This document shows positions 26,011 to 34,091 of a stretch of DNA of 64,000 nt, piece by piece (positions within the stretch are counted from its first letter, which is position 1; the number at the start of each line of letters is the position of its first letter). The translations under genes were made by a program, and so were the position numbers. The DNA comes from Bacillota bacterium (GTDB taxonomy: Bacteria; Bacillota; Clostridia; Christensenellales; SZUA-584): positions 1 to 64,000 of the forward strand of contig JAEXTV010000034.1 of the NCBI GenBank assembly GCA_023406895.1, given 5' to 3'. The notes under the pieces are model-generated. The model searched no databases. It was not told the origin of the DNA and worked only from the letters and a program-made list of their open reading frames with translations.

Positions 26011-27078
26011 TTATATAAAACTCATCGCGTCGCTTTGCGGTATGCGGTGCAGGAAGGACTGCCCCGGCTCCGATACCAGCACAAGGTTTAAGCTGTCGGC
26101 AATGTTTTTCTTGTCCACGAGTATGCCTTTTAATATCTCGTCTTTGTCATAGACGGATAAGTCATACGGCAAAGCGTATTTTTGCAGCACCGCGATGATG
26201 CGCTGCGTGGTGCCCGTCTTTGTGAGCCCCATACGCTCGGAAGCGGCTGTGATGGCCGCCATACCGACCGCGACGGCGCGCCCGTGCGTCATGGGCTGCT
26301 TTTCCGCCGCACAGAGCCGCTCGATGCCGTGCCCGATGGTGTGGCCGAAGTTTAAGAGCATGCGCTCGCCGGTGTCCTTCTCGTCCGCCGCAACCACATC
26401 GCGCTTGATCGAGAGGCACCGCGTGATCCAGTCGGAAAGGATATCCGAATCGGCGTTGACGGGGCCGCATTGCTCAATGTCGGCAAACATATCCGCGTCA
26501 CGGATCAGCGCGTATTTGATGAGTTCTGCCATGCCGTCCGAGAAGTCGGCTTCGGGAAGCGATTGGAGCAGCGATGAATCGACAAACACCGCGCTCGGCT
26601 GATGGAACGCGCCCGCTAGGTTTTTGCCCTCGGGCAGGTTGATGCCCGTTTTGCCGCCCACGCTGCTGTCGATCTGCGCGAGCAACGTGGTTGGAATCTG
26701 CACGACGCGCAGACCCCGAAGAAACACCGCCGCGACGAACCCCGCGAGATCGCCCACGACGCCGCCGCCCAGTGCCAAAACCACATCGGCCCGGTTATAG
26801 CCGCGCTGCGCGAGCCCGCTTAGCAGCCGCGCAAACGTATCAGTGCTTTTCGATTGTTCGCCGGGCGCAATGCTGAATACGTCATGCCGCAGCCCTGCCG
26901 CTTCGAGCGCCGCCGAAAAACGCTGCCCGTGCAGGCGGCTCACGTTATCGTCTGTGATCAGTGCGAAGCGGCTTTTGGGGAACATTTCCGCCAGCCGATC
27001 GGGCACGCTTTGGAGCAGCCCTTTTTGTATCAAGACGGGATAGTCGCAAGTTCCGGCGCGCATGGTCAGTGTGTTCAT
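26011..27078 (-). CDS. aroB: 3-dehydroquinate synthase
   Basis: 355-residue NAD- and metal-dependent enzyme for step 2. GGGVVGDLAGFVAAVFLRGLRVVQIPTTLLAQIDSSVGGKTGINLP is diagnostic; RMLLNFGHTIGHGIE supplies zinc-binding His residues, and ALIRD and HGRAVAVGM follow. Full length. Overlaps tyrA by 4 nt. Confidence 0.97.
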   Translation of the reverse strand: MNTLTMRAGTCDYPVLIQKGLLQSVPDRLAEMFPKSRFALITDDNVSRLHGQRFSAALEAAGLRHDVFSIAPGEQSKSTDTFARLLSGLAQRGYNRADVVLALGGGVVGDLAGFVAAVFLRGLRVVQIPTTLLAQIDSSVGGKTGINLPEGKNLAGAFHQPSAVFVDSSLLQSLPEADFSDGMAELIKYALIRDADMFADIEQCGPVNADSDILSDWITRCLSIKRDVVAADEKDTGERMLLNFGHTIGHGIERLCAAEKQPMTHGRAVAVGMAAITAASERMGLTKTGTTQRIIAVLQKYALPYDLSVYDKDEILKGILVDKKNIADSLNLVLVSEPGQSFLHRIPQSDAMSFI

Positions 27079-27908
27079 AGATTGACTCCCTTAGCCATAT
27101 TACTTAAGAGTATTTCGAGCTTTTGCTGGTCACGTTCACGTAAAGCCTCGTCGATCGTATCGAGATTATGCTTGAAGCGCGCAAGGCTCCGCTGCAGATA
27201 TTCTGCGTTGTCCATCAATAGTCCTGCCCAGAGCGGTGCGTTGAGATCGGCCACGCGCGTAATCGCCTGAAAGCTGCCGCCCGCGAAGCGTTCGAGCCCT
27301 TTACCCACGGCGTAAACCGCGAGCGCCGCCACGTGCGGCAGATGGCTTAAGTCCGCAATCACCGCATCGTGCAGCGCAGGGGAGAGCAAGGCCATTTCGG
27401 TGCAAAGCAGCGCATCGCAGAGAAACCTTGCCCAGTCAAGCGCCGTGTCAGTCGTTTTTTCGGTGGGGGTTAGTATCAGCTGCGCGCCTTTAAACAGGTC
27501 AGCGCTTGCGTTCGCGTACCCCGCTTTTTCACTGCCCGCCATCGGGTGCAGGCAGAGCAGCGCGTGCTGCGGCAGCATCACGTTGTACAGCGCATCCACA
27601 AGCGCGGTTTTGAGCCCTGAGAGTTCGGCGAACACGCCGCCGTCTGCGAGGCGGTGCTTCACCTGCTCGTAGACTGCCGGAATCGCTTTGGGCGGCACCG
27701 CGCAGATCACGATATCGAACACGGTGTCGCAGTTCGCGAATACCTCATCAATCACACTGCTCTGCCTGGCCGCTTCGATGGCCGTGCTGTCGGTATCGAG
27801 CGCGCTTAAGTGCGCGCAGCCCGCTGCTTTGAGCGCCATGGCTGCCGAGCCGCCGATGAGCCCGAGGCCCGCGATGAGTATGCGGCTGCTTTTAAATCGA
27901 TCGTCCAT
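27075..27908 (-). CDS. tyrA: Prephenate dehydrogenase
   Basis: 277 residues; oxidises prephenate to 4-hydroxyphenylpyruvate for tyrosine. The Rossmann motif GLGLIGGSAAMALK (about 15-28) binds NAD(P). The catalytic His region HPMAGSEKAGYANAS and the helical C-terminal domain (FAGGSFQAITRVADLNAPLWAGLLMDN) are intact. No C-terminal ACT domain, so tyrosine feedback may act elsewhere. Overlaps aroF by 1 nt. Confidence 0.95.
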   Translation of the reverse strand: MDDRFKSSRILIAGLGLIGGSAAMALKAAGCAHLSALDTDSTAIEAARQSSVIDEVFANCDTVFDIVICAVPPKAIPAVYEQVKHRLADGGVFAELSGLKTALVDALYNVMLPQHALLCLHPMAGSEKAGYANASADLFKGAQLILTPTEKTTDTALDWARFLCDALLCTEMALLSPALHDAVIADLSHLPHVAALAVYAVGKGLERFAGGSFQAITRVADLNAPLWAGLLMDNAEYLQRSLARFKHNLDTIDEALRERDQQKLEILLSNMAKGVNL

Positions 27909-28924
27909 CAGAGTGTCCTGCCCATCAGCTCGGCCGCGCCTCTGAGTTTTTGCGTCACAGCCGAGAATTTTTCGGGCAGCAGCGACTGCTTGCCGTCAGA
28001 AAGCGCATCGGCGGGGTTTTCATGCACCTCAATCATCACGCCGTCCGCGCCCGCGCAGACGGCCGCAACGGCAAGCGGCTCAACCGCCCACCACAAACCC
28101 GTCGCGTGGCTCGGGTCCACAATGATCGGCAGATGGCTCATACGCTTGATCACGGGCACAGCCGAGATATCGAGCGTGTTGCGCGTGGCCGTTTCAAATG
28201 TGCGGATGCCGCGCTCGCAGAGGATCACGTTCGGGTTGCCGCCCGCCGCGATATATTCGGCGCTCATCAGCCATTCTTCAATGGTGGCGGAAAGGCCGCG
28301 CTTTAACAGCACGGGCGTTTTTGATTTGCCGAGCTCGCGCAGCAGCACGAAGTTTTGCATGTTGCGCGCCCCCACCTGAATCACGTCCACCTTATCCACG
28401 AACAGATCGACATATTCGACGCTCGTGATTTCGGTGACGATGGGGAGACCCGTTTCTTTTTTTGCCGTCAGCAGATATTCAATGCCCTCGGTGCCAAGGC
28501 CCTGAAACCGGTATGGGCTGGTGCGCGGCTTGAAAGCGCCGCCGCGCAGGAAATTGGCGCCTGCGGCCTTCACCTTGATGGCTGTGGAGACAATCTGTTC
28601 CTCACTTTCAACGCTGCAGGGCCCCGCCATCACGGCAAGCTGCTGAGCGCCGATGGTGAAGCCGTTGCCCTCCACGATGGTATCGTCCGGATGAAACGCG
28701 CGGTTCACCTTTTTATAAGGCTCCTGCACGCGCATCACTTTTCTGACGACACTGCGTTCCTGAATCGGCTCGGTGTCCAGCGCGGATGTGTCACCGATCA
28801 AGCCGAGTATGGAATAGTTCACGCCATCCATTCTCTGCACCTCAAGAGAATAGTCTGTCTCGAGGAAATGGATGAGGTCTTCAACCTTTTGTTTTTCCGC
28901 GCCCGGTTTCAAAATGATAATCAT
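27908..28924 (-). CDS. aroF: DAHP synthase with N-terminal regulatory domain
   Basis: 338-residue 3-deoxy-7-phosphoheptulonate synthase, first step of the pathway from PEP and erythrose 4-phosphate. The first 75 residues form a ferredoxin-like domain (MIIILKPGAEKQKVEDLIHF), the type that confers Phe/Tyr inhibition in the Thermotoga enzyme. The catalytic barrel has MAGPCSVESEEQI, LRGGAFKPRTSPY, IQVGARNMQNF, LLKRG and VDPSHATG. First gene of the operon, preceded by a leader peptide and attenuator. Confidence 0.96.
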   Translation of the reverse strand: MIIILKPGAEKQKVEDLIHFLETDYSLEVQRMDGVNYSILGLIGDTSALDTEPIQERSVVRKVMRVQEPYKKVNRAFHPDDTIVEGNGFTIGAQQLAVMAGPCSVESEEQIVSTAIKVKAAGANFLRGGAFKPRTSPYRFQGLGTEGIEYLLTAKKETGLPIVTEITSVEYVDLFVDKVDVIQVGARNMQNFVLLRELGKSKTPVLLKRGLSATIEEWLMSAEYIAAGGNPNVILCERGIRTFETATRNTLDISAVPVIKRMSHLPIIVDPSHATGLWWAVEPLAVAAVCAGADGVMIEVHENPADALSDGKQSLLPEKFSAVTQKLRGAAELMGRTL

Positions 28925-29000
28925 GGTATTCTTCCGTCCTTCCGTCCTTCAAAGAGAGCTTTATGGACTCCCGATATTTTTTGCACTGTCGTGCGAATTT

Positions 29001-29031
29001 AAAAAAGGGAGCCCGGTAATGAGCTCCCTTT
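29001..29031 (-). terminator. Attenuator hairpin before aroF
   Basis: A perfect 9-bp stem AAAGGGAGC/GCTCCCTTT (29004-29012 with 29023-29031) ends in six T on the minus strand. It lies after the leader peptide stop and about 80 nt before the aroF start, so it must be bypassed for the operon to be expressed. Confidence 0.85.
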
Positions 29032-29059
29032 GATGACAATTTGATAAAACTTTTTTAAG

Positions 29060-29164
29060 TCAAGCAACCCACGACCGATCGTATTTATTTAACGTAAAGT
29101 ATCCGAAGCGATAATAGCTCCGGTTGCTAAACGAAAAATAGCGATTGGACATCGATCCGTTCAT
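29060..29164 (-). CDS. Aromatic-rich leader peptide of the aro operon
   Basis: 34 codons; ATG at 29164 with GAGGGG six bases upstream, TGA at 29060-29062. The peptide has five Tyr, four Phe and one Trp; the dense part reads RYFSFSNRSYYRFGYF. It lies between a strong promoter and the attenuator hairpin. This is the classical arrangement in which ribosome stalling on scarce charged tRNA prevents terminator formation. The natural reading is Tyr/Phe-dependent control of aroF-aroQ. The anti-terminator structure was not resolved by eye. Confidence 0.82.
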   Translation of the reverse strand: MNGSMSNRYFSFSNRSYYRFGYFTLNKYDRSWVA

Positions 29165-29190
29165 GTCTGCCCCTCAATTTGGTTTGCCTT

Positions 29191-29220
29191 ATTATATGCA
29201 GAGATGTTTTGATTCGTCAA
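29191..29220 (-). promoter_or_regulatory. aro operon promoter
   Basis: TTGACG (29220-29215), 18-bp spacer, TATAAT (29196-29191) on the minus strand. The transcript would begin near 29184, about 20 nt before the leader peptide. Confidence 0.82.
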
Positions 29221-29286
29221 GTCAAAAATTGAAAAAGAGATAAACGGCATCGATCAAAGGACATAAAAAGACAAATAAACATTCTC

Positions 29287-29315
29287 TTGACAATTGCGTA
29301 CGACTTAAGTAGTAT
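29287..29315 (+). promoter_or_regulatory. blaI-like promoter with overlapping operator palindrome
   Basis: TTGACA (29287-29292), 17-bp spacer, TAGTAT (29310-29315). The near-palindrome TACGACTTAAGTAGTA (29299-29314, one mismatched pair) overlaps the spacer and -10. BlaI/MecI repressors bind TACA/TGTA-type palindromes in their own promoters, so this is the likely operator. Confidence 0.7.
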
Positions 29316-29344
29316 GGGTATTATTAACATGGGAGAAATTAAGC

Positions 29345-29719
29345 ATGATACCTAAAATTTCTGAATCTGAGCTTGAAGTCATGCGAATGCTTTGGCGCGA
29401 AGCCCGCCCCTTATCGTTTACTGAGATACGAACAGAGCTTGAGTGCAATAAAAACTGGAGTAAGTCCACAATACAAACGCTTGTGGTTCGATTGCGCGAA
29501 AAGGGTGCCGTTGACACAGAAACCAACTACGTGACGCTGTATAGGCCCGCCGTTAGCGAGCAGGAGTATTTATTGGCAGAGGAGCAGCTGTTTCTTGATA
29601 AACTTTATAAAGGGAGCGCAAAAAAGCTTGTCGCGTCTTTGTGCGAAAACGGCCAATTAAGCGAAAGCGATATCGACGAATTAAAGCAATTTTTCAAAAT
29701 GGAGGACAGTCACGAATGA
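29345..29719 (+). CDS. BlaI/MecI-family repressor
   Basis: 124 residues. The winged helix (ISESELEVMRMLWREARPLSFTEIRTELECNKNWSKSTIQTLVVRLREKGAVDTE) and helical dimerisation domain (about 80-124) match BlaI/MecI. In known systems a paired M56 metalloprotease causes its inactivation after signal binding. The stop codon overlaps the M56 start (ATGA), which ties the two together. No beta-lactamase is nearby, so the regulon is probably the downstream island. Confidence 0.92.
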   Translation: MIPKISESELEVMRMLWREARPLSFTEIRTELECNKNWSKSTIQTLVVRLREKGAVDTETNYVTLYRPAVSEQEYLLAEEQLFLDKLYKGSAKKLVASLCENGQLSESDIDELKQFFKMEDSHE

Positions 29720-31911
29720 TAATCTCACAATTGAGCAATATTTTTTGTACGATTTTGATTATGTCACTCTCCGGCAGTGCTCTCATACTTCTATTGTTTG
29801 CGTTGAAGCCGCTTATACGCCATCGTTTATCCAAATCAGTACAATATGTTTTATGGCTTATCACACTTGCGGCGCTGCTCGTTCCCGTATCAAAGCTGAT
29901 TGCCATACCCGAAGCACCAACAAATATCATTGTTGAACCCATCCAGACTGTTGTTGAACAAAATAATATTTTAGCTGAAGAAAAAACAAACGCAGCACCG
30001 CAGACGAACACAGATACAAATTCTGAGGCAGAGGCAACGGTGATACCGGCTGCTACACCCGCACCCGACCCTATAATAACAGCAACAATTGTATTTATTA
30101 TGATGAACGACCTGTTAATCGTGTTGATCGTGCTGTCTTATTACATCGTGAGCTACATTCGTTTCACAAAATTAGTGCGCCGCCACCGCACCCGGGCGCG
30201 TATGGAAGAACTATATGAGTATGCCGGCATGTGCGGTGACATGGTTGCGCCGCGTCTTTACCGCAGTGCGCTCGCAACGACGCCGATGCTGATTGGAATT
30301 TTTAAACCCGAGATTATATTGCCTGACCGTGAATATACCGAGGGACAGATCCAGAATGTATTGAAGCATGAGTTAATTCATATTCGCAGGCGGGATATCA
30401 TATTCAAGTGGCTGTCTGTATTTGCTTGTGCCTTGCATTGGTTCAATCCGCTTGCATGGCTAGCCCGGCGCGAGATTGAACGGATCTGCGAATTATCCTG
30501 TGACGAGGCAGTCGTACGCAATTTAGATCATAAGGAAAAGCAAAATTATGAGGAAACGTTGACCTCCATCACAACCGACACCAATGCATCAAAAGCCGTT
30601 CTTTATACAACGATAAGTGAAGAAAAAGAGATGCAGAAAGAGCGGCTGAACGCCGTTATGAAATATCAAAAGCGCACTTGGGTTACTCTCATTACTTCGA
30701 CGGTTGTTGTGGCTATGGCGGTTTGTGCTGTCTTTGTATTTGGTGCAGGAGCGGCTCCGTCGTCAGCGCCGGGGGACTATAGGGCCGACGCAGCGCATCC
30801 GGCATTCATGCAGAACGTTTTACCAATGCAGATGCCCGCGTCAACACCCGTACCGAGCGTTTTATCCACGTCGGAAACTGAAGGAACAATGGAATCAACA
30901 GACAACGGGAGCGCTATACCATTAGCGACACCCGCGCCAACATCCTCAACCGATCCGTTGGACGAAGTGATTGAGTTTAAAGACCCGATTGTGGAAAAGG
31001 TCATCCGAACCTCAATAGTTAAGCCGGAAGGCCCCATCAACGTTAAGGACATGATGACAATCACCTCCTTCGAATACGATCCCGTCAACGACAAAAACGC
31101 CACCGGAACCATTACGACGCTTGACGATTTGAGGTTTTGCGTCAATCTTGAAAGGCTGCGTGTGTTGCATCAGCCGGTCACGAACATCGAGTGCCTGCGA
31201 GATCTTGACAGGATACAGGTTGTATGCATACTGGGCTGCTCAGTTTCCGATCTCTCGCCGCTTGCGGGTAAGAACATCTTGAGAGAAGTTTGGATCAGCG
31301 GCAACCCCGTGACGGACGCTTCGCCAGTGCTTGCTCTGCCGAACCTAATAGAGTTTAATGCCTATTATGGCACGGGTGTTACGGATATCTCCGCGATCCC
31401 TGCCACAAGTTGCTTGCAAAACTTCTACTGCGATAACAAGCTGGAAGATTATTCGCCGCTGCTGAGGTCGAAAACCCTGCAATCCGTAGAACTTGCCGGC
31501 ATATCCGACGCGTTTTTCAGAGAGTTGATAAAGAAATTCAGATATATGTCGTCTATTCGGATAAGCAATTCTGATATCAAGGATCAAAGCCTCAAGCTGT
31601 TAGAGGGTTACAATCTGTACGGCCTTTCACTGGAAAACTGCGGTCTGGAGGACATTTCCGGCCTAGAGGGCCTTATGAGAGTCGATGACCTCAGATTAGG
31701 AGGCAACCAAATTGAAGATATTTCGGTGCTCGAGCACTTCACGCAAATCAGCTACTGTTTGGATCTCAGAGATAATAACATTCGCGACTTCAGCCCCCTG
31801 AAATCCATAAAGCTGACGAGTCTTTATATAATGGGCAACCCCAACTCAAGCAAGACATCCAAAGCAGTTCTGGATGAGCTAAGAAAAGGCGGCTGTACAG
31901 TTAACGAATAG
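29716..31911 (+). CDS. BlaR1-like M56 metalloprotease with extracellular leucine-rich repeats
   Basis: 731 residues. Membrane segments near 10-30 and 38-55, an extracytoplasmic loop to about 120, a third segment, then the cytoplasmic zinc protease with H218-E-L-I-H222 and E264 in SCDE. A membrane segment near 330-350 is followed by a Ser/Thr/Pro linker and a C-terminal domain (about 430-731) with LRR-like units (LRVLHQPVTNIECLRDLDRIQ; LEDISGLEGLMRVDDLRLGGNQIEDIS). The penicillin-binding domain of BlaR1 is absent. The start at 29716 follows GGAGG. The ligand is unknown; internalin-like LRRs bind proteins. Confidence 0.88.
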   Translation: MIISQLSNIFCTILIMSLSGSALILLLFALKPLIRHRLSKSVQYVLWLITLAALLVPVSKLIAIPEAPTNIIVEPIQTVVEQNNILAEEKTNAAPQTNTDTNSEAEATVIPAATPAPDPIITATIVFIMMNDLLIVLIVLSYYIVSYIRFTKLVRRHRTRARMEELYEYAGMCGDMVAPRLYRSALATTPMLIGIFKPEIILPDREYTEGQIQNVLKHELIHIRRRDIIFKWLSVFACALHWFNPLAWLARREIERICELSCDEAVVRNLDHKEKQNYEETLTSITTDTNASKAVLYTTISEEKEMQKERLNAVMKYQKRTWVTLITSTVVVAMAVCAVFVFGAGAAPSSAPGDYRADAAHPAFMQNVLPMQMPASTPVPSVLSTSETEGTMESTDNGSAIPLATPAPTSSTDPLDEVIEFKDPIVEKVIRTSIVKPEGPINVKDMMTITSFEYDPVNDKNATGTITTLDDLRFCVNLERLRVLHQPVTNIECLRDLDRIQVVCILGCSVSDLSPLAGKNILREVWISGNPVTDASPVLALPNLIEFNAYYGTGVTDISAIPATSCLQNFYCDNKLEDYSPLLRSKTLQSVELAGISDAFFRELIKKFRYMSSIRISNSDIKDQSLKLLEGYNLYGLSLENCGLEDISGLEGLMRVDDLRLGGNQIEDISVLEHFTQISYCLDLRDNNIRDFSPLKSIKLTSLYIMGNPNSSKTSKAVLDELRKGGCTVNE

Positions 31912-31989
31912 AGGTATGTTTCATGTGAAGGACGATTTGCGTGCTGCTGCTTTCAGCCCTCCCGTCTGCGTCTTGATGATGACACTATA

Positions 31990-32113
31990 TTAGAAAACTT
32001 CTGAACTCTGAGTTTGAAGTCATTCAAATGCTTGAGTGCGAAGGTGGTGCGAAAACAGCCAATAAGCCATATCGACGAATGAAATCAATTTTTTAAATGG
32101 AGGATGGTCATAC
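31990..32113 (+). pseudogene. Internally deleted blaI relic
   Basis: The left part (TCTGAACTCTGAGTTTGAAG and on) matches the start of the blaI gene at 29345. The right part (GTGCGAAAACAGCCAATAAG, then ATATCGACGAATGAA) matches its last 70 nt. The middle is deleted and frames are broken. It stands where a blaI gene would stand before the second M56 gene, showing that the blaI-M56 pair was duplicated and one repressor then lost. Confidence 0.82.
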
Positions 32114-34009
32114 ATGATAATCTCACAATTGAGCGATATTTTTTGTACGATTTTGATAATGTCACTCTCAGGCAGCGCTCTCATACTGCTATTGCTTGCG
32201 TTGAAACCGCTTATACGCCATCGTTTATCCAAATCAGTCCAATATGCCCTGTGGCTTATCACGCTTGCGGCGCTGATTGTTCCCGTTTCAAAACTGATTG
32301 CCATACCCGAAGCGCCGACAAAAATCGTCGTTGAACCGATCCAGACTGTTGTTGAACAGAATATTTTTTTAGCTGAAGAAGAAACAAACACGTTACCGCT
32401 GACGAACACAGATACAAATTCTGCGGCAGAGGCAACGGCGACTCCGGCCGTTACACCGGCTCCGGACCCTGTATTAACAGCAACGGTTGTCTTTATTATG
32501 TTGAACTATCTGTTAATCGTGGTGGCCGTGCTGTTTTATTACATCGTGAGCTACATTCGTTTTACAAAAAAAGTGCGCCGTCACCGCACACGGGCGCGCA
32601 TGGAAGAGCTTTATGAGCATGTCGGGTTGTGCGGCGACACGATTGCCCCCCGTCTTTACCGCAGCGCGCTCGTAACAACGCCGATGCTGATTGGGATTTT
32701 TAAACCCGAGATTATATTGCCTGACCGTGAATATACCGAGGGGCAGATCCAGAGTGTATTGAAGCATGAATTAACTCATATGCGCAGGCGGGACATCATA
32801 TTCAAGTGGCTGTCTGTATTTGCTTGCGCTTTGCATTGGTTCAATCCGCTTGCATGGCTAGCCCGGCGCGAGATTGACCATATCTGTGAATTATCCTGTG
32901 ATGAGGCAGTCGTACGCAATTTAGATCATAAAGGAAAGCAGAATTACGGGGAAACACTGATTTCCATCGCAACGGATACCAGTGCGCCTCGCGCAGTGCT
33001 TTCCACAACGATGTGTGAAGAAAAAGAGGTGCTCAAAGAGCGGCTGAACGTTATTATGAAGTACCAAAAGCGGACGTGGATTGCTGTCGCTGTTTCGACG
33101 GTTATTGTCGTTGCGGCAGTGATCGCTGTTTGTGTGTTCGGGGCGGGAGCGGTTCCGTCGTCGGCACCGGTCGATTATAAGATTGACGCCTTGCAGGGTG
33201 ATTGGCCATCGGCAACACCTGAGGCAACAGTGGCAGCCGTGAACGTGCAGCCATCGACGGCACCTAAAGCAACAATTCAACCGGTATCTATACAAAGTGA
33301 TACACCATCAATGGCATCTGAGACATCAACGCCGCCAGAACCCATTCAAAGCTTTTACGAATCGTCTTCATCTTTGCAGGCACCGGACCCGGATGATATC
33401 AGTGAGCTGCGCAAAAACGCCATAGAAGTGGGCACGAAAAGTGAATTTGCTGATGCGCTGTTGACAGCGAACGTCATTGTTTTGAAAAAAGATATAACGA
33501 TTGATGATGAATTTATGACACTGGAAGATATCAAAGCGCTGGTTATTGATGAAGGCGTCACGCTGACTGTTACATGTATGAATCTTCATGCTAAATGTGC
33601 AATCATTAACCTTGGAGAAATTATAGTGGCCGACTCCGGGCGGTTGATGTTTTTCAGTGAACCGGATTACGCCACAATCGGTAAAATCAGTGTGAAAGGG
33701 AAAAACGCTAAAATCTTATATGGTGCAGGCAAAGTCGGTGCTGAAGCCATTGCTTATTTTCTGAGTGAAGATTCGCTCTTTAATGAGCTTAGTTTAACTC
33801 CGCCTTACAGAGAAGGCGAAACTGTTGAGATACTCGTTGACCAGGACATTACGATACCTGCCGGTAAAACTCTTTGGATGAATGCTCATAGCGTATTGCA
33901 TGTGGCAGAGGGAGTGACACTGACCAATAACGGGGCCATACGCTATTATGTTGAACCTGTCGTTGATGGGAAAATCGATGGAATAGGAAAAGTCATATAT
34001 GATAATTAG
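32114..34009 (+). CDS. BlaR1-like M56 metalloprotease with a different extracellular domain
   Basis: 631 residues. The first 380 are closely similar to the upstream M56 protein, with H218-E-L-T-H222 and SCDE. The C-terminal domain (about 425-631) is unrelated to the LRRs: it reads SELRKNAIEVGTKSEFADAL, then LKKDITIDDEFMTLEDIKAL, then VTLTNNGAIRYYVEPV, with short strand-like repeats suggesting a beta-solenoid. The same domain forms the C-terminus of the secreted LysM protein that follows. GGAGG precedes the start; no intact blaI lies directly upstream, so it may answer to the blaI at 29345. Confidence 0.86.
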   Translation: MIISQLSDIFCTILIMSLSGSALILLLLALKPLIRHRLSKSVQYALWLITLAALIVPVSKLIAIPEAPTKIVVEPIQTVVEQNIFLAEEETNTLPLTNTDTNSAAEATATPAVTPAPDPVLTATVVFIMLNYLLIVVAVLFYYIVSYIRFTKKVRRHRTRARMEELYEHVGLCGDTIAPRLYRSALVTTPMLIGIFKPEIILPDREYTEGQIQSVLKHELTHMRRRDIIFKWLSVFACALHWFNPLAWLARREIDHICELSCDEAVVRNLDHKGKQNYGETLISIATDTSAPRAVLSTTMCEEKEVLKERLNVIMKYQKRTWIAVAVSTVIVVAAVIAVCVFGAGAVPSSAPVDYKIDALQGDWPSATPEATVAAVNVQPSTAPKATIQPVSIQSDTPSMASETSTPPEPIQSFYESSSSLQAPDPDDISELRKNAIEVGTKSEFADALLTANVIVLKKDITIDDEFMTLEDIKALVIDEGVTLTVTCMNLHAKCAIINLGEIIVADSGRLMFFSEPDYATIGKISVKGKNAKILYGAGKVGAEAIAYFLSEDSLFNELSLTPPYREGETVEILVDQDITIPAGKTLWMNAHSVLHVAEGVTLTNNGAIRYYVEPVVDGKIDGIGKVIYDN

Positions 34010-34091
34010 AAACCAAAAATAAGATTTATGGCGGCTATATCGTAAATACTGAACTGTTCAATAACTAAGATGCCAATAATAGGAGGATGCT

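Noticed and set aside
28925..29190. T-box riboswitch upstream of aroF
   Set aside because: No TGGNACCGCG-type T-box sequence is present, whereas an aromatic-rich leader peptide and terminator explain the region.
29716..34009. Beta-lactam sensing role for the BlaR1-like proteins
   Set aside because: Neither carries a penicillin-binding domain (no SxxK/KTG motifs) and no beta-lactamase is nearby.
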